NCBI RefSeq assembly: GCF_900105735.1
Contig: NZ_LT629793.1
Coordinates: 558,001-622,000 of the forward strand
Length of the DNA: 64,000 nt
Direction of reading: 5' to 3'
From: Pseudomonas yamanorum
Lineage (GTDB): Bacteria > Pseudomonadota > Gammaproteobacteria > Pseudomonadales > Pseudomonadaceae
Shown: in pieces, positions 6,929-15,089 of the stretch
Numbering within the stretch: the stretch's first letter is position 1
Layout of the letters: every line of letters begins with the position of its first letter
Position numbers and translations under genes: made by a program
The notes under the pieces: generated by a model
The model's input: the letters and a program-made list of their open reading frames with translations, nothing else
Databases searched by the model: none
Told to the model about the DNA's origin: nothing

Positions 6929-8395
6929 TCAGGGCTCCTGAGAAATACGGTTTGGCAAGAGTGCCGAAAAATCGATTGCACGCACGCTGGTGTGCCTTGC
7001 CAGCCGTTCGCGGTGGTCTATTACTTCCCTCGCCAGCGCATCTACCGAATGTGCATATTCGATAAGCCCTTCGGCTAGCAGCCATTCGTTTTCCTGCACC
7101 TTAATAAGCTGCAGCGCCGCCTCTCGCTTGGCTTCCAGCGACTCGCTCCACCCAGTCTTGAAATCCACCAGGTAGGCAACGATAGAAGGCACGAGGTTCT
7201 GCAAGTGATAGCTGCACAGCCCGAAACCGATGGCTGACAGCACACAGGATATATAGGGGGCTGCTACCCCGGTCAGCGGAACCAGTTGCGACTCTATCAC
7301 CGGTTCCAGGCCGTCCCAGAGTACCAACGTGCCGCTGACGACTACGGTCTCGACGACCTTCTGAATCAGCTCTTCCCGGCTCATCGACTGCGCGCCGCTG
7401 TACAGTTGCCAGGTGCCGTGAGCGAGGTCGAAAAGGTTGCGGGCGAGGTTATAGACTTGGCGGATAGCCTTGGACAAGGCATTGACGATGAATTCGACGA
7501 TGCCGTTGAGCAGCTTCAGGGGCGCCTCAATGATTTTCTCGATCACCACCCAGATCTTTTTGAGGAATCGCTCCACGCGCTGTTTCAGACGAGTAGCGCC
7601 CCCCATGAACACGTCGACCAGTTCATCTTTTACGGCCATGACTGCGGCTGTAGTCAGTTGTTCCAGCAATTGCCAGCCTGAGTTTTTCAGCGCTTCTTTG
7701 CCAGCACCCAGCGCGACATCAGCGGCATTGCCAAGGGAGTCTTTGAGCTTCTTGGCTTCGATATTGCTGCGAATGCCTTGTTCCTGCTGCAGTTCCTGAC
7801 GCTTATTGATTGGCGGCTTTTCGGTTCTGATAAGGTGTGCCTCCAGGGCAGCAGCTGTTTCGGCCGAGTCCATGGTCATGAATTTCACCTTGCATCCCGC
7901 TTCGAGTTGCTCGGAAAGCTTATACGGTTCGCCTTTCTTGTTGCCGTTACGGTGGTCGTTCAGGTGCCCGTTCTGCCAACGCTGCCGCACGTTGGTGCTA
8001 TCGCCGATGTAGACCAGCTTGCCACCCGCGTCATACACCACATACACGCCAGGCTTTTCGGGCAGTTGGTTGGTGCTGGAGGTATCCGCAGCGCTGAGAT
8101 CGATCTCTCCATCGAACTGCAAAGTAGCAAGTGAACCGATTCCCGCTGACAAGCTTTTCAGCAGAATCTCCTTCCACGCTCCCCCCCGATTGGCAACATC
8201 CATCGCACTTTTCGCCGACGTGGCGGCAAGCGTGTCCTTGCCGGCCTGCATCGGGTCGGCTGTCTTGGCGTTCGGGCGGGAGTTCTTCTTGTTGCGAAAG
8301 CCGGCGATCAGTTTTCGATTGGTGTTCTCGATCGCTCGATCAACGATAAGGTTCGCCAATGGAGAGAGCGACTGCTGTTCGTATTGTGGGTCCAT
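6929..8395 (-). CDS. GIY-YIG nuclease-domain protein with membrane-associated C-terminal half
   Basis: 488-aa protein with a GIY-YIG nuclease domain at about 113-198. Key residues are present: G116-V-Y118, V128-Y-I-G131, Arg in VRQRW (137/139), Glu185 in the EAHLI helix and Asn197 in KPPINK, so the site looks catalytically complete. An unusual ~110-residue Lys/Ala-rich leader precedes it. After it come amphipathic helices (270-330) and a hydrophobic zone (345-412, with LVPLTGVAAPYISCVL and VPSIVAYLV) able to enter or span the membrane. ATG 8395 is preceded by GAGAAGG six bases away; the frame continues upstream but without a site. First gene of a two-gene operon. No restriction methylase is nearby. 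A defence or conflict role is plausible but inferred. Confidence 0.75.
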   Translation of the reverse strand: MDPQYEQQSLSPLANLIVDRAIENTNRKLIAGFRNKKNSRPNAKTADPMQAGKDTLAATSAKSAMDVANRGGAWKEILLKSLSAGIGSLATLQFDGEIDLSAADTSSTNQLPEKPGVYVVYDAGGKLVYIGDSTNVRQRWQNGHLNDHRNGNKKGEPYKLSEQLEAGCKVKFMTMDSAETAAALEAHLIRTEKPPINKRQELQQEQGIRSNIEAKKLKDSLGNAADVALGAGKEALKNSGWQLLEQLTTAAVMAVKDELVDVFMGGATRLKQRVERFLKKIWVVIEKIIEAPLKLLNGIVEFIVNALSKAIRQVYNLARNLFDLAHGTWQLYSGAQSMSREELIQKVVETVVVSGTLVLWDGLEPVIESQLVPLTGVAAPYISCVLSAIGFGLCSYHLQNLVPSIVAYLVDFKTGWSESLEAKREAALQLIKVQENEWLLAEGLIEYAHSVDALAREVIDHRERLARHTSVRAIDFSALLPNRISQEP

Positions 8396-8686
8396 GATGC
8401 CTTCTCGAAAAACTATCCTGTTTGAGGGGCGAACTACGGACACGGAAGCTATCAAAGTGCTACCAATGGTTCTACCTGAAAATGACGTATTTGAAAAAGA
8501 TGTGTCTAGGGCGCTTTCAACAAGGCCCTTACCCTCAGGTACCGGCCTGAAGCCCCACCCAACAACACCGATAACCTCCCACCACCAATCAATCCCCGCC
8601 GCCCTACACCTGATTCGCTCCCTGCATGCCCGTATGACACGTCGCATACTTGCCGACCCCAGGCAGTCCACATGGAGTTCGAGTGA
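8396..8686. other. Junction between GIY-YIG operon and chemoreceptor remnant
   Basis: 290 bases between divergent features. The left part should hold the promoter of the GIY-YIG operon (minus strand). The right part, rich in C, is probably the former chemoreceptor upstream region, so the island junction likely lies between about 8500 and 8640. No gene, direct repeat or integrase is visible here. Confidence 0.4.
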
Positions 8687-8884
8687 ATGCCTGCGCAAGC
8701 CCGTTTCACCGAGCACTACCGCAAAACGGACCGCATCATGCTCGCCCTGATCTCGCTAATGACGCTGTTCTCCTTGGGCCTGGCGTTCTGGCACGACACG
8801 CAGCTTCAAGCGCTCTTCGTGGATGGCGGCACCAGCGTGGTGCTTACCCTGGCCTATTGCGTCCTCGGCAGCACGCGGTTGAAA
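8687..8884 (+). pseudogene. Truncated methyl-accepting chemotaxis protein
   Basis: The first ~65 codons code for a typical N-terminus of a Pseudomonas chemoreceptor: FTEHYRKTDRIMLALI, then a membrane segment (LMTLFSLGLAFW), HDTQLQALFV and a second segment (VVLTLAYCVL) with STRL. The match ends abruptly at about 8884; the following codons (KDIQGQTTIKN...) are unrelated and the frame runs into the 3' flank of the next gene. All sensor, HAMP and signalling domains are missing. ATG 8687 follows TGGAG. The truncation, next to a foreign-looking island, points to loss of the rest of the gene by deletion or insertion. Confidence 0.65.
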
Positions 8885-8949
8885 GACATCCAGGGACAGA
8901 CCACGATTAAAAACGCAGCTTGCCCCCTATTAACCCCCAAACCAAAACA

Positions 8950-8974
8950 CCCCGCACTTCAACCAAAGGCGGGG
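8950..8974 (-). terminator. Intrinsic terminator of the alcohol dehydrogenase gene
   Basis: CCCCGC (8950-8955) and GCGGGG (8969-8974) form the stem. On the minus strand the hairpin is followed by TGTTTTGGTTT, as expected for an intrinsic terminator 30 bases after the alcohol dehydrogenase stop. Confidence 0.7.
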
Positions 8975-9002
8975 CGTTCTCTCCAGCATCACTTCACATC
9001 AA

Positions 9003-10151
9003 TCACATCGCCGTATGAAAAATCTGCTCAATCTCATCCTGATTAGCAGGACGCGGATTGGTAAAACCGCAGGCATCTTTCATAGCATTGGTTGCCAGTG
9101 TCGGAATATCGTCAGCCTTCACACCCAGCTCAACGAGGCCGCTCGGAATCCCAACATCCGTAGACAGTTTACGGATCGCCGCGATGGCCGCCGCAGCGCC
9201 CTTCTCCGCATCCAGTTGCTGAGTCTCAACCCCCATCGCATGAGCGATATCCTTAAACCGGGCCGGGCATACGCTGGCGTTGAAGCTCGACACATGGGGC
9301 AGCAGGATCGCATTGCACACGCCGTGAGGCAGGTCGTAGAAACCGCCCAGTTGGTGCGCCATGGCGTGTACATAACCCAGCGAAGCATTGTTGAAGGCCA
9401 TGCCGGCAAGAAATTGCGCGTAGGCCATGTTTTCCCGGGCGGTCATGTTGTCACCCTGGGCAACGGCGGTGCGCAGGTTGGCCGAGATCAGTTCGATGGC
9501 CTTGAGTGCGCAGGCATCGGTGATCGGCGTGGCCGCCGTCGACACGTAGGCTTCGACGGCGTGGGTCAGTGCGTCCATGCCGGTGGCGGCGGTCAGGCCT
9601 TTGGGCATGGCGGCCATCAGCGAAGGGTCGTTGACGGATAACAGGGGCGTGACGTTGCGGTCGACGATGGCCATTTTCACGTGGCGGACTTCGTCGGTGA
9701 TGATGCAGAAACGGGTCATTTCACTCGCCGTGCCGGCGGTGGTGTTGATGGCGATCAGTGGCATTTGTGGTTTGGCGGATTGGTCCACGCCTTCGTAGTC
9801 GCTGATGTGCCCGCCGTTGGCGGCGCACAGGGCAATGCCCTTGGCGCAGTCATGGGGTGAGCCGCCGCCCAGGGAAATAATGAAATCACAGTCGCTGCGG
9901 GCCAGCAGTTCAAGGCCCTTCTCCACGTTGCTGACGGTCGGATTCGGTTTGGCGCCGTCAAACAGGGTGGAGTCGATGTCTTGCTGGGCCAACAGGCCAG
10001 CGACCTTGGCCGCCACGCCGGCTTTGGCCAGGCCGGCATCGGTGACGATCAAGGCTTTGCGGAATCCGTACTTGCGGATTGCGAGCATCGCCTCGTCGAG
10101 GCTGCCAATGCCCATCATGTTCACGGAGGGAATGAAGAAGGTGCTACTCAT
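9003..10151 (-). CDS. yiaY: Iron-containing alcohol dehydrogenase
   Basis: Group III NAD(P)-dependent, Fe(II)-dependent alcohol dehydrogenase of 382 aa, the usual family length; cytoplasmic. The N-terminal Rossmann-like half has the nucleotide-binding [11 protein letters not shown] (about 98-108). The C-terminal helical half carries the metal site: D in [13 protein letters not shown], then HAMAHQLGG and [13 protein letters not shown] with the three iron-ligand histidines. It is closest by eye to YiaY/AdhB-type enzymes that oxidise short alcohols or L-threonine; the substrate is not fixed by sequence. Monocistronic: the terminator is 30 bases downstream and the transporter pair on the other side is divergent. 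ATG 10151 has AAGAGG upstream. Confidence 0.92.
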   Translation of the reverse strand: MSSTFFIPSVNMMGIGSLDEAMLAIRKYGFRKALIVTDAGLAKAGVAAKVAGLLAQQDIDSTLFDGAKPNPTVSNVEKGLELLARSDCDFIISLGGGSPHDCAKGIALCAANGGHISDYEGVDQSAKPQMPLIAINTTAGTASEMTRFCIITDEVRHVKMAIVDRNVTPLLSVNDPSLMAAMPKGLTAATGMDALTHAVEAYVSTAATPITDACALKAIELISANLRTAVAQGDNMTARENMAYAQFLAGMAFNNASLGYVHAMAHQLGGFYDLPHGVCNAILLPHVSSFNASVCPARFKDIAHAMGVETQQLDAEKGAAAAIAAIRKLSTDVGIPSGLVELGVKADDIPTLATNAMKDACGFTNPRPANQDEIEQIFHTAM

Positions 10152-10455
10152 GATAAATCCTCTTTTTATTATGGAGACACGGGAGTCAGTGAGGTTTTCT
10201 ACTCATCTCGCAGGTGATGCGGCGCGTCTTGTTGTCATCGTTGACGATCACAAGGCTGAGCCTAAACCTATGGCGCCAGACCGAAATGGTCCTTTAGCGG
10301 GCATTGACACCTCCTTTAGTACTGGAAGCAGGGCTTCGCCCATTCCATGGGGGCGGCAGCAAAATCTGACTTGCACAGACCCAGACCCGCCCGGATGGTT
10401 ATGATGGTTCGCTGATCAACAGCCCTCACCCACTCTCCTGTGCAGGAACTGCAAA
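10152..10455. promoter_or_regulatory. Divergent intergenic region, adh / YeeE
   Basis: 304 bases shared by the divergent alcohol dehydrogenase and YeeE genes; promoters for both should be here. I looked for a sigma-54 -24/-12 pair (GG-N10-GC) on the dehydrogenase side and found none convincing. A small hairpin-like GCAGGGCTTCGCCC occurs near 10329. No gene is supported. Confidence 0.4.
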
Positions 10456-10890
10456 ATGAGCATTGATTGGATCAACTTCACGCCTTGGGCTTCATTAGGC
10501 GGAGGCGCCTTGATCGGGCTGGCCGTCAGCGTGTTTGTTCTCGCGAATGGCCGAGTCGCAGGTATCAGCGGCTTGCTGGGTAGCGTGATGCGGTTTGGCA
10601 GTGAGGGCTGGGGCGAGAAAGCGTTGTTTCTGCTTGGCCTGGTGATTGCGCCATTGCTGTGGGGGCTGTTTAGCGTCTTGCCACAGATCGAGATCACGGC
10701 ACAGTGGCCGGCCTTGGTGATGGCGGGGTTGCTCGTTGGCTTGGGAACCCGGTACGGCTCCGGCTGTACCAGTGGTCACGGCGTGTGTGGGATCTCTCGA
10801 TTGTCACCCCGCTCCCTGGTGGCGACCATGTGCTTTATGACCGCGGGCTTTGCAACGGTGTACCTCATCCGCCATGTGCTGGGGGTTTGA
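10456..10890 (+). CDS. YeeE/YedE-family sulfur transporter, N-terminal half
   Basis: 144-aa membrane protein, the first half of a split YeeE/YedE (DUF395/DUF6691) transporter that imports thiosulfate or other sulfur compounds in related proteins. About four membrane segments; the conserved GSGCTSGHGVCG signature (about 102-113) carries the two cysteines thought to handle the sulfur ligand in the E. coli thiosulfate importer YeeE. ATG 10456 follows a GCAGGAACTGCAAA ribosome site. The companion half starts 5 bases after the stop, so the two form one operon and probably a heterodimeric channel. Confidence 0.88.
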   Translation: MSIDWINFTPWASLGGGALIGLAVSVFVLANGRVAGISGLLGSVMRFGSEGWGEKALFLLGLVIAPLLWGLFSVLPQIEITAQWPALVMAGLLVGLGTRYGSGCTSGHGVCGISRLSPRSLVATMCFMTAGFATVYLIRHVLGV

Positions 10891-10895
10891 AGCTG

Positions 10896-11315
10896 ATGAC
10901 CAAGTTGAGCGCATTTCTCGCCGGGCTGATCTTTGGCCTGGGCCTGCTCTTGGCCGGCATGGCCAACCCCGCCAAGGTGTTGGCGTTTCTTGACGTGGCC
11001 GGAACCTGGGACCCGTCACTCGCCTTGGTGATGGTCGGGGCCATCGCCGTGGCAGTTATCCCTATGAATTGGGCGCGCAAGCACAAACAATCCTTGCTCA
11101 CGGCCCCCATGCAGTTGCCTGTGAGCAGGGCGTTGGACGTGCGCTTGATAGGAGGCAGCGTGGTGTTCGGTATTGGTTGGGGAATTGCCGGTATCTGCCC
11201 TGGGCCTGCGGTCGTCCTTCTGTTTACCGGGCACTGGCAAATTCTCATCTTCGTAGTGGCGATGCTGGCGGGTATGTATGTGTTTTCCAGCCTGGAAGGC
11301 CGGCGCACGTTTTGA
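10896..11315 (+). CDS. YeeE/YedE-family sulfur transporter, C-terminal half
   Basis: 139-aa membrane protein with about four helices, the second half of the split transporter. It carries the second family signature GIAGICPGPAVVLL (about 103-116) with its single conserved Cys. ATG 10896 lies five bases after the preceding stop; a longer frame exists upstream but overlaps the first gene fully and is not protein-like. Known relatives (PmpA/PmpB-like pairs) are often controlled by sulfide-sensing repressors or sit near persulfide dioxygenase genes; none is present here, so the physiological substrate is open. Confidence 0.87.
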   Translation: MTKLSAFLAGLIFGLGLLLAGMANPAKVLAFLDVAGTWDPSLALVMVGAIAVAVIPMNWARKHKQSLLTAPMQLPVSRALDVRLIGGSVVFGIGWGIAGICPGPAVVLLFTGHWQILIFVVAMLAGMYVFSSLEGRRTF

Positions 11316-11671
11316 TGGGGTTTGACCCCGATTTTTACTGAACACCACTCACGGACGGCTTCATGGAACGACTCCAACCTCGTGGCACTGATGCGGACGG
11401 TTATATCCTCACCGTGTCCAACGTCGAGATGCAGCCACAGTTTCAGGCTTTGCTGATGGACGTTTGTATGACGCTCCGCGGTCGGACAGGACCTGATGTG
11501 GCCGCAAACACTGGAAGAGCTTGTCGAGCAGTTTGTTCAGCATTACCCGAGCATGAGAATGCAGATCTCTTTTTTCTTGTCCCAGGCAAGGAACCCGGAT
11601 GCCAAGCCAAAGAAATTTACGACTCAGCTCCATCATTTTTTGACCTGGATGGCGACAGAAACGCACGGAGC
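11316..11671. other. Possible decayed coding stretch
   Basis: 356 bases between the transporter and an unknown minus-strand gene. A 62-codon plus-strand frame (11496-11684, starting MWPQTLEELVEQFVQHYP) and another 127-codon frame (11363-11746) overlap, neither with a ribosome site. The 62-codon piece looks more protein-like (helical, then KKFTTQLHHFLTWM) and could be the tail of a frameshifted gene, but I recognise no family. Confidence 0.25.
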
Positions 11672-12454
11672 TCATTCCACGTAACGAAGCCACAAATGCG
11701 CCCGACCGGAGATCGCCTGTGCGACTGCGCAAACCCGTGCTTGTAGGTCTTCATCGCTAGTGTTGTAGAGCGCACAGAAGTCTCTGGCTACGACGTTAGC
11801 CAGGGATGCATCAGGCGGTTCGGCACGAATGAAGCCGATGTAAGAAGCACCTACGCCCATCAATTCATAGCCATGTGCTTCTGAAAAGTGACGCGCAACC
11901 GCAAAGTTTTTTGCAGGATCCAGGTCGGAAGTGAAATAGCCATTCGGAAAAGCCGCGAGTGCCTGGCAAGACTGTTGAACGGGCACCAGGACAGCGGAAA
12001 GGGGCTGATCTAGAAGAGAGACAGGGTTGTTCTGATAACCGATCCACTCCTGCAGGGCCTGCTCATCCAGCGTCAAACCATGAGCGCAGGCGTCTTCGAA
12101 AGACGTGGCTGCAACCAGGTTCATGAAATTGCGAAGACAGATTGCGAACTCCGCTTTCGTAGTCGGATAGCCTATGTATTCGCCATTCTCGAAGCACTCT
12201 GCAGGTAAGCCCGCTATGTCCTGCTCCGATGCATCGTCCATCCCTGAATTGTTGCGCACATGTCCCGAGGTGTAGCGGGCTTGGTGCAGATCATCGAGCG
12301 AGAACAGAGGTTTAAATCCAGGGTGCGACTCAGCAATCTTACGACGAGCTTCGGCTAGATCGTCAAAGTGGGTAATCCCGCTCACACCGTACTCATCGCA
12401 TGTACCTACAGACGGGTTATCACGCATGCCATTACCGCGAAATTCGATATCCAT
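11672..12454 (-). CDS. Hypothetical protein
   Basis: 260-aa soluble, acidic protein that I do not recognise. No signal peptide or membrane segment. It shows a mixed alpha/beta pattern with conserved-looking blocks: AEFAICLRNFMNLVAATSFEDAC (central), FPNGYFTSDLDPAKNFAVAR and GYELMGVGASYIGF (about 165-205). ATG 12454 has AGG five bases ahead. It points away from the small gene upstream (same strand, 136 bases apart) and lies in a patch of unknown genes bounded by a tRNA-derived attachment site, so horizontal origin is possible, although its base composition is close to that of the core genome. Confidence 0.6.
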   Translation of the reverse strand: MDIEFRGNGMRDNPSVGTCDEYGVSGITHFDDLAEARRKIAESHPGFKPLFSLDDLHQARYTSGHVRNNSGMDDASEQDIAGLPAECFENGEYIGYPTTKAEFAICLRNFMNLVAATSFEDACAHGLTLDEQALQEWIGYQNNPVSLLDQPLSAVLVPVQQSCQALAAFPNGYFTSDLDPAKNFAVARHFSEAHGYELMGVGASYIGFIRAEPPDASLANVVARDFCALYNTSDEDLQARVCAVAQAISGRAHLWLRYVE

Positions 12455-12590
12455 AACCTGTTGGCTGCTCCATGGTGTTACTGAATTGAGTGAGTCACCC
12501 TAAGCGATCCAGGATCATCATCGGAAGATACGCTTCCAAGCGACAACAGGCCTTGGATTGACTCCCCATAAATAGCCGATACTCCTTTTC

Positions 12591-12890
12591 TTATTGATGA
12601 GTATCAGCCTCCTCTGCGGGATAAAACTCGCCCTCCTTCCCCATTTTTTTCAGCCGTTCGCGCACAATTACCTCAACGCTGGCTACGGCGGTTTGATCGT
12701 CAGGGTTGACCAACTGCAAGCACAGGCGTTGGACATTCTGATCGTGGGTGCCCTCGCTCATCATCTCGTGGGTGAAGACCTGTTCGCCACGCCATAGGCA
12801 TAGCTGGGTATGCGTCCCGCCAAGCCATATTTCGTTGATTGATCCAAGGTCGGTGGTCGCTAGTTGATCGACGGTGATTGTCTTATCCAT
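12591..12890 (-). CDS. Hypothetical small protein
   Basis: 99-aa soluble protein of unknown family. It begins MDKTITVDQLATTDLGSINE and has a beta-rich middle (IWLGGTHTQLCLWRGEQVF) and a charged C-terminus (RERLKKMGKEGEFYPAEEAD). I placed the start at ATG 12890, behind GGTAAGG; the frame is open further upstream to 13046, but that part looks non-coding. Same strand as the following 260-aa gene, separated by 136 bases. No function proposed. Confidence 0.5.
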   Translation of the reverse strand: MDKTITVDQLATTDLGSINEIWLGGTHTQLCLWRGEQVFTHEMMSEGTHDQNVQRLCLQLVNPDDQTAVASVEVIVRERLKKMGKEGEFYPAEEADTHQ

Positions 12891-13170
12891 TGCGCTGTAC
12901 CTTACCCATGAGTAGATACAGGTAGACTTACCGGCATAGCGGGTCGTTCCCCACGTTGGCAGTTCAACCGGGCTAATGGTGGTTAAGCACGTCCCGGTTA
13001 GAACCAGGCCAATTGACGATTGAAGGCGGATAGAACGAGCCGACAAGGGCAGTCACATGGCTGATCCTGCTGTTTCACATGCAAATGGCCACGCCTGGAT
13101 CAACCTTGATCTCCCCTTCTCTGGCTGATACTGCCAGCTCAACAGATGGCGTGCAGCTTACGGAACGACC

Positions 13171-13196
13171 GGCTGCTATCGGCCAAAAGCAGTCAT
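13171..13196. repeat. Copy of short dispersed element
   Basis: Half-copy of the element containing ATCGGCCAAAAGCAG; related to 5791-5820 and to the palindromic version at 15533-15594. It lies 40 bases before the tRNA-derived attachment site. Confidence 0.4.
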
Positions 13197-13236
13197 CGCG
13201 GGATCCTTAATGGACGCGAGGGGAGTGCCAAGTGAT

Positions 13237-13264
13237 GCGGGTTCGAATCTCTCCTTCACCGCCA
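13237..13264 (+). other. 3' tRNA-Ser fragment, putative attachment site
   Basis: The sequence GGGTTCGAATCTCTCC followed by TTCACCGCCA has the T-loop and acceptor 3' half, with CCA end, of a Pseudomonas tRNA-Ser (GCU type). The 5' part, with acceptor strand GGTGAAG, D arm and anticodon arm, is absent upstream, and the T stem pairs imperfectly. It is therefore a partial copy, as left at the far end of an element integrated into a tRNA gene. A terminator follows at once, as after a real tRNA gene. The intact tRNA and second copy should lie outside the window. Confidence 0.6.
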
Positions 13265-13277
13265 AATTATGAAAACG

Positions 13278-13319
13278 CAAACCCCTGATTTTCCTAGAGA
13301 AAGTCGGGGGTTTGTGGTT
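13278..13319 (+). terminator. tRNA-type intrinsic terminator
   Basis: CAAACCCCTGA (13278-13288) pairs with TCGGGGGTTTG (13304-13314) and a T-rich stretch follows. It sits 13 bases after the tRNA fragment, which supports the view that the whole 3' end of a tRNA locus was copied. Confidence 0.65.
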
Positions 13320-13342
13320 TTTGGCGTCTCAAAAACAGCCCC

Positions 13343-13363
13343 ATGGGACCACCATGGGACTGG
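13343..13363. repeat. Tandem CCATGGGAC direct repeat near att site
   Basis: CCATGGGAC occurs twice, 11 bases apart, about 80 bases inside the tRNA-derived site. Short direct repeats at such a place can be integrase arm-type sites; this is inference from position only. Confidence 0.35.
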
Positions 13364-13475
13364 CGCGCTGTTTTGGTGCGAAATTGTTCGCCCGTCATCT
13401 GCGAGTTTTTTGAGTCGTGAAAGTGGCTTCGCGGGTCCTGTCGCATCCATTTCACACGGCGCTTCAGATGCCCTG

Positions 13476-14060
13476 TCAGGCTGGCGTTCGGAGCACCAAA
13501 AATTGCACGAGGACAATCACCAAATAGATGAAGGTACTAGCACCTAACAGAAGCAAGGCACGTGCAATATTGATTTTTAGAGGAGATGAGTAGCCCACCC
13601 ATGAAAGCCTCACGTTTTTCGCGATGCATTCCGCGCTTCGAACTAAAAGAAGCTCTGGCAGATCTCTGTTGATGCACATTATTTCAATCCCGATTTCCTC
13701 TTTTGGGGATAGGTTATCGAATATCAAAATATGGCGACCGTCCTGATCAGTTTTATGTTCGTAATGACGAACGGGCCAGAGATGTATGTATTGCGGTTTC
13801 CAGTTGAAAACTAATTCGATCTTTGTTGCCGTCTCTCGTCCAGTGTTGATCACCTTGATTGAAGCTGTGCATACACGTTGAGTCGGGCTCACAACGTTGC
13901 CTTCAGGATCGTTGATAGGCTCCTGGACTAAAAAATGGAAGAAATGGGGGCTTGCCCATACCAGCTTTGCTTTAGCCTTGAGCCCCGAATTCAGTATCCA
14001 AGTTAGTAGCGGAACCGCTAGCGATACAATTTCTTTGCCATATGCACTTAGAAAGTTCAT
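13476..14060 (-). CDS. Hypothetical two-TM membrane protein of an integrated element
   Basis: 194-aa protein with one hydrophobic segment near the N-terminus (IVSLAVPLLTWIL) and one at the C-terminus (IARALLLLGASTFIYLVIVLV), enclosing a beta-rich domain with KVINTGRETATKIELVFNW, reminiscent of CARDB/Ig-like folds. The fold assignment is a guess. ATG 14060 has a perfect AGGAG seven bases ahead; an in-frame extension to 14150 has no site. It lies between a tRNA-derived attachment site and four small phage-like genes, so it probably belongs to a prophage or island remnant. No catalytic motif is seen. Confidence 0.65.
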   Translation of the reverse strand: MNFLSAYGKEIVSLAVPLLTWILNSGLKAKAKLVWASPHFFHFLVQEPINDPEGNVVSPTQRVCTASIKVINTGRETATKIELVFNWKPQYIHLWPVRHYEHKTDQDGRHILIFDNLSPKEEIGIEIMCINRDLPELLLVRSAECIAKNVRLSWVGYSSPLKINIARALLLLGASTFIYLVIVLVQFLVLRTPA

Positions 14061-14186
14061 GTGTTCTCCTTGATCTGGACTCGAGTTTCCAAAGCGAGAA
14101 TATTCTTTTTTCCACGGCTGAAACCTACCGTCGAGCAAAACTCGTTTCATTTTGCGTTTCTAATAACGCCGCTTATGTCAAAAAGT

Positions 14187-14222
14187 CCCCCACACGTACG
14201 ACAGGTGTGGGGGCCTTTTTTT
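14187..14222. terminator. Bidirectional intrinsic terminator
   Basis: CCCCCACAC (14187-14195) and GTGTGGGGG (14205-14213) with a run of seven T on the plus strand and, on the minus strand, GGGGGACTTTTT. It separates the minus-strand membrane protein promoter from the plus-strand small-gene operon. Confidence 0.75.
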
Positions 14223-14320
14223 GTGCCGGCGGAAACCAATACCCCCTAGACTGGTACACCACCCGCCCCTACAGTGGTTTTACGCACTGATAGCCCCTCA
14301 CTCGAAAAGGAGTCAGACCC

Positions 14321-14605
14321 GTGGATAAAAGCATTCCCGGCGGCCAGGAATTTGAAATCCCCGGGTTTGATCCGCCCCCCCCGGGCCTGCCCTCGACGCT
14401 GCGACGGCCTTGGGACGAAGCCCTGCGCAAGTTCCAGGGTGCCGAAAACAACATGGCTCATACCTTCGCCTTGGGCTACGCGATGGGCATGGCGACGGGC
14501 TGGCTGCGGGCCGGTCTGATCAACCTGGCCACCTATGAGGAATTGAGTACGACGCCGTTGCTGGGCAAGGACTGGGGCCAGCAGCCCCAGGTTGCTCAAC
14601 CATGA
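14321..14605 (+). CDS. Small element-borne protein, gene 1 of coupled operon
   Basis: 94-aa soluble protein, unknown family. Proline-rich N-terminus (GFDPPPPGLPSTLRRP), then a helical segment with small residues (HTFALGYAMGMATGWLRAGL). GTG 14321 is the likely start because AAAAGGAG lies nine bases ahead. It is first of four genes that overlap each other by ATGA (four bases), a tight translational chain typical of phage and integrative-element accessory operons. High-GC coding in all three codon positions argues it is real. Role unknown. Confidence 0.65.
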   Translation: MDKSIPGGQEFEIPGFDPPPPGLPSTLRRPWDEALRKFQGAENNMAHTFALGYAMGMATGWLRAGLINLATYEELSTTPLLGKDWGQQPQVAQP

Positions 14606-14847
14606 GCGCCCGTGACCGTGATGCGGCCCGGTACCGGCTGCATCAGGCCCTGGAGTTCTGGCAGGAACGGTGGGTATTGGACGGCCTGTATGTGTCCTGC
14701 CCGGGCTGTTACGCGCAGCAGATGGCCGACGACGCCCGAGAACCCTTCCTGCACGTCGACGGCTGCGCCATGGCCACCGACTTCGCCAAACACCCGTGGG
14801 TTGAACTGCGCGACCTGCTGGCCGACCTGGCGGCGGTGCCGACATGA
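14602..14847 (+). CDS. Small putative metal-binding protein, gene 2 of coupled operon
   Basis: 81-aa basic-then-acidic protein. It has a CPGC motif (residues 33-36) followed by H50 and C54 (FLHVDGCAM), which could make a single zinc site. N-terminal half: RYRLHQALEFWQERWVLDGLY. The start ATG overlaps the stop of gene 1 by ATGA. Too small for an enzyme; could be a regulatory or DNA-binding adaptor. Family not recognised. Confidence 0.65.
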   Translation: MSARDRDAARYRLHQALEFWQERWVLDGLYVSCPGCYAQQMADDAREPFLHVDGCAMATDFAKHPWVELRDLLADLAAVPT

Positions 14848-15089
14848 ACGGATTCGATCCGCTGGGCGGGATTGTGCTGCCGCCCAAGCCGCGCAATTGC
14901 GTGGAACAGCACCTGGCCGGCATCGAGCGCGCAGAAAACGACCGCGCCGTGCGCATGTGGGTCGACCGTGCGCAGAGCCTGATCGAGGGCCTAGAGGCCT
15001 CCGGCGCGTTCAACGACACGACGATTGAAGCGTTGTATATCCACGTCGACAACGTCGCACTGGCTCGCCTGGAGGCGCTGAAAGCATGA
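14844..15089 (+). CDS. Small helical protein, gene 3 of coupled operon
   Basis: 81-aa mostly helical acidic protein: short Gly/Pro-rich N-terminus (GFDPLGGIVLPPKPRN), then helices CVEQHLAGIERAENDRAVRMW and AQSLIEGLEAS. Start ATG overlaps the previous stop (ATGA) and its own stop overlaps the next start. No known motif. Confidence 0.62.
   Translation: MNGFDPLGGIVLPPKPRNCVEQHLAGIERAENDRAVRMWVDRAQSLIEGLEASGAFNDTTIEALYIHVDNVALARLEALKA

Noticed and set aside
8687..9046. Intact 119-aa membrane protein
   Set aside because: After ~65 codons the sequence loses similarity and runs through the terminator region of the next gene, so it is a truncated chemoreceptor rather than a real small protein.
10152..10455. 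Sigma-54 promoter before the alcohol dehydrogenase gene
   Set aside because: No TGGCAC-N5-TTGC-like pair with correct spacing was found on the minus strand.
13170..13264. Complete tRNA-Ser gene
   Set aside because: Only the T arm and 3' acceptor half are present; no 5' GGTGAAG strand, D arm or anticodon arm could be found upstream, so only a fragment is called.
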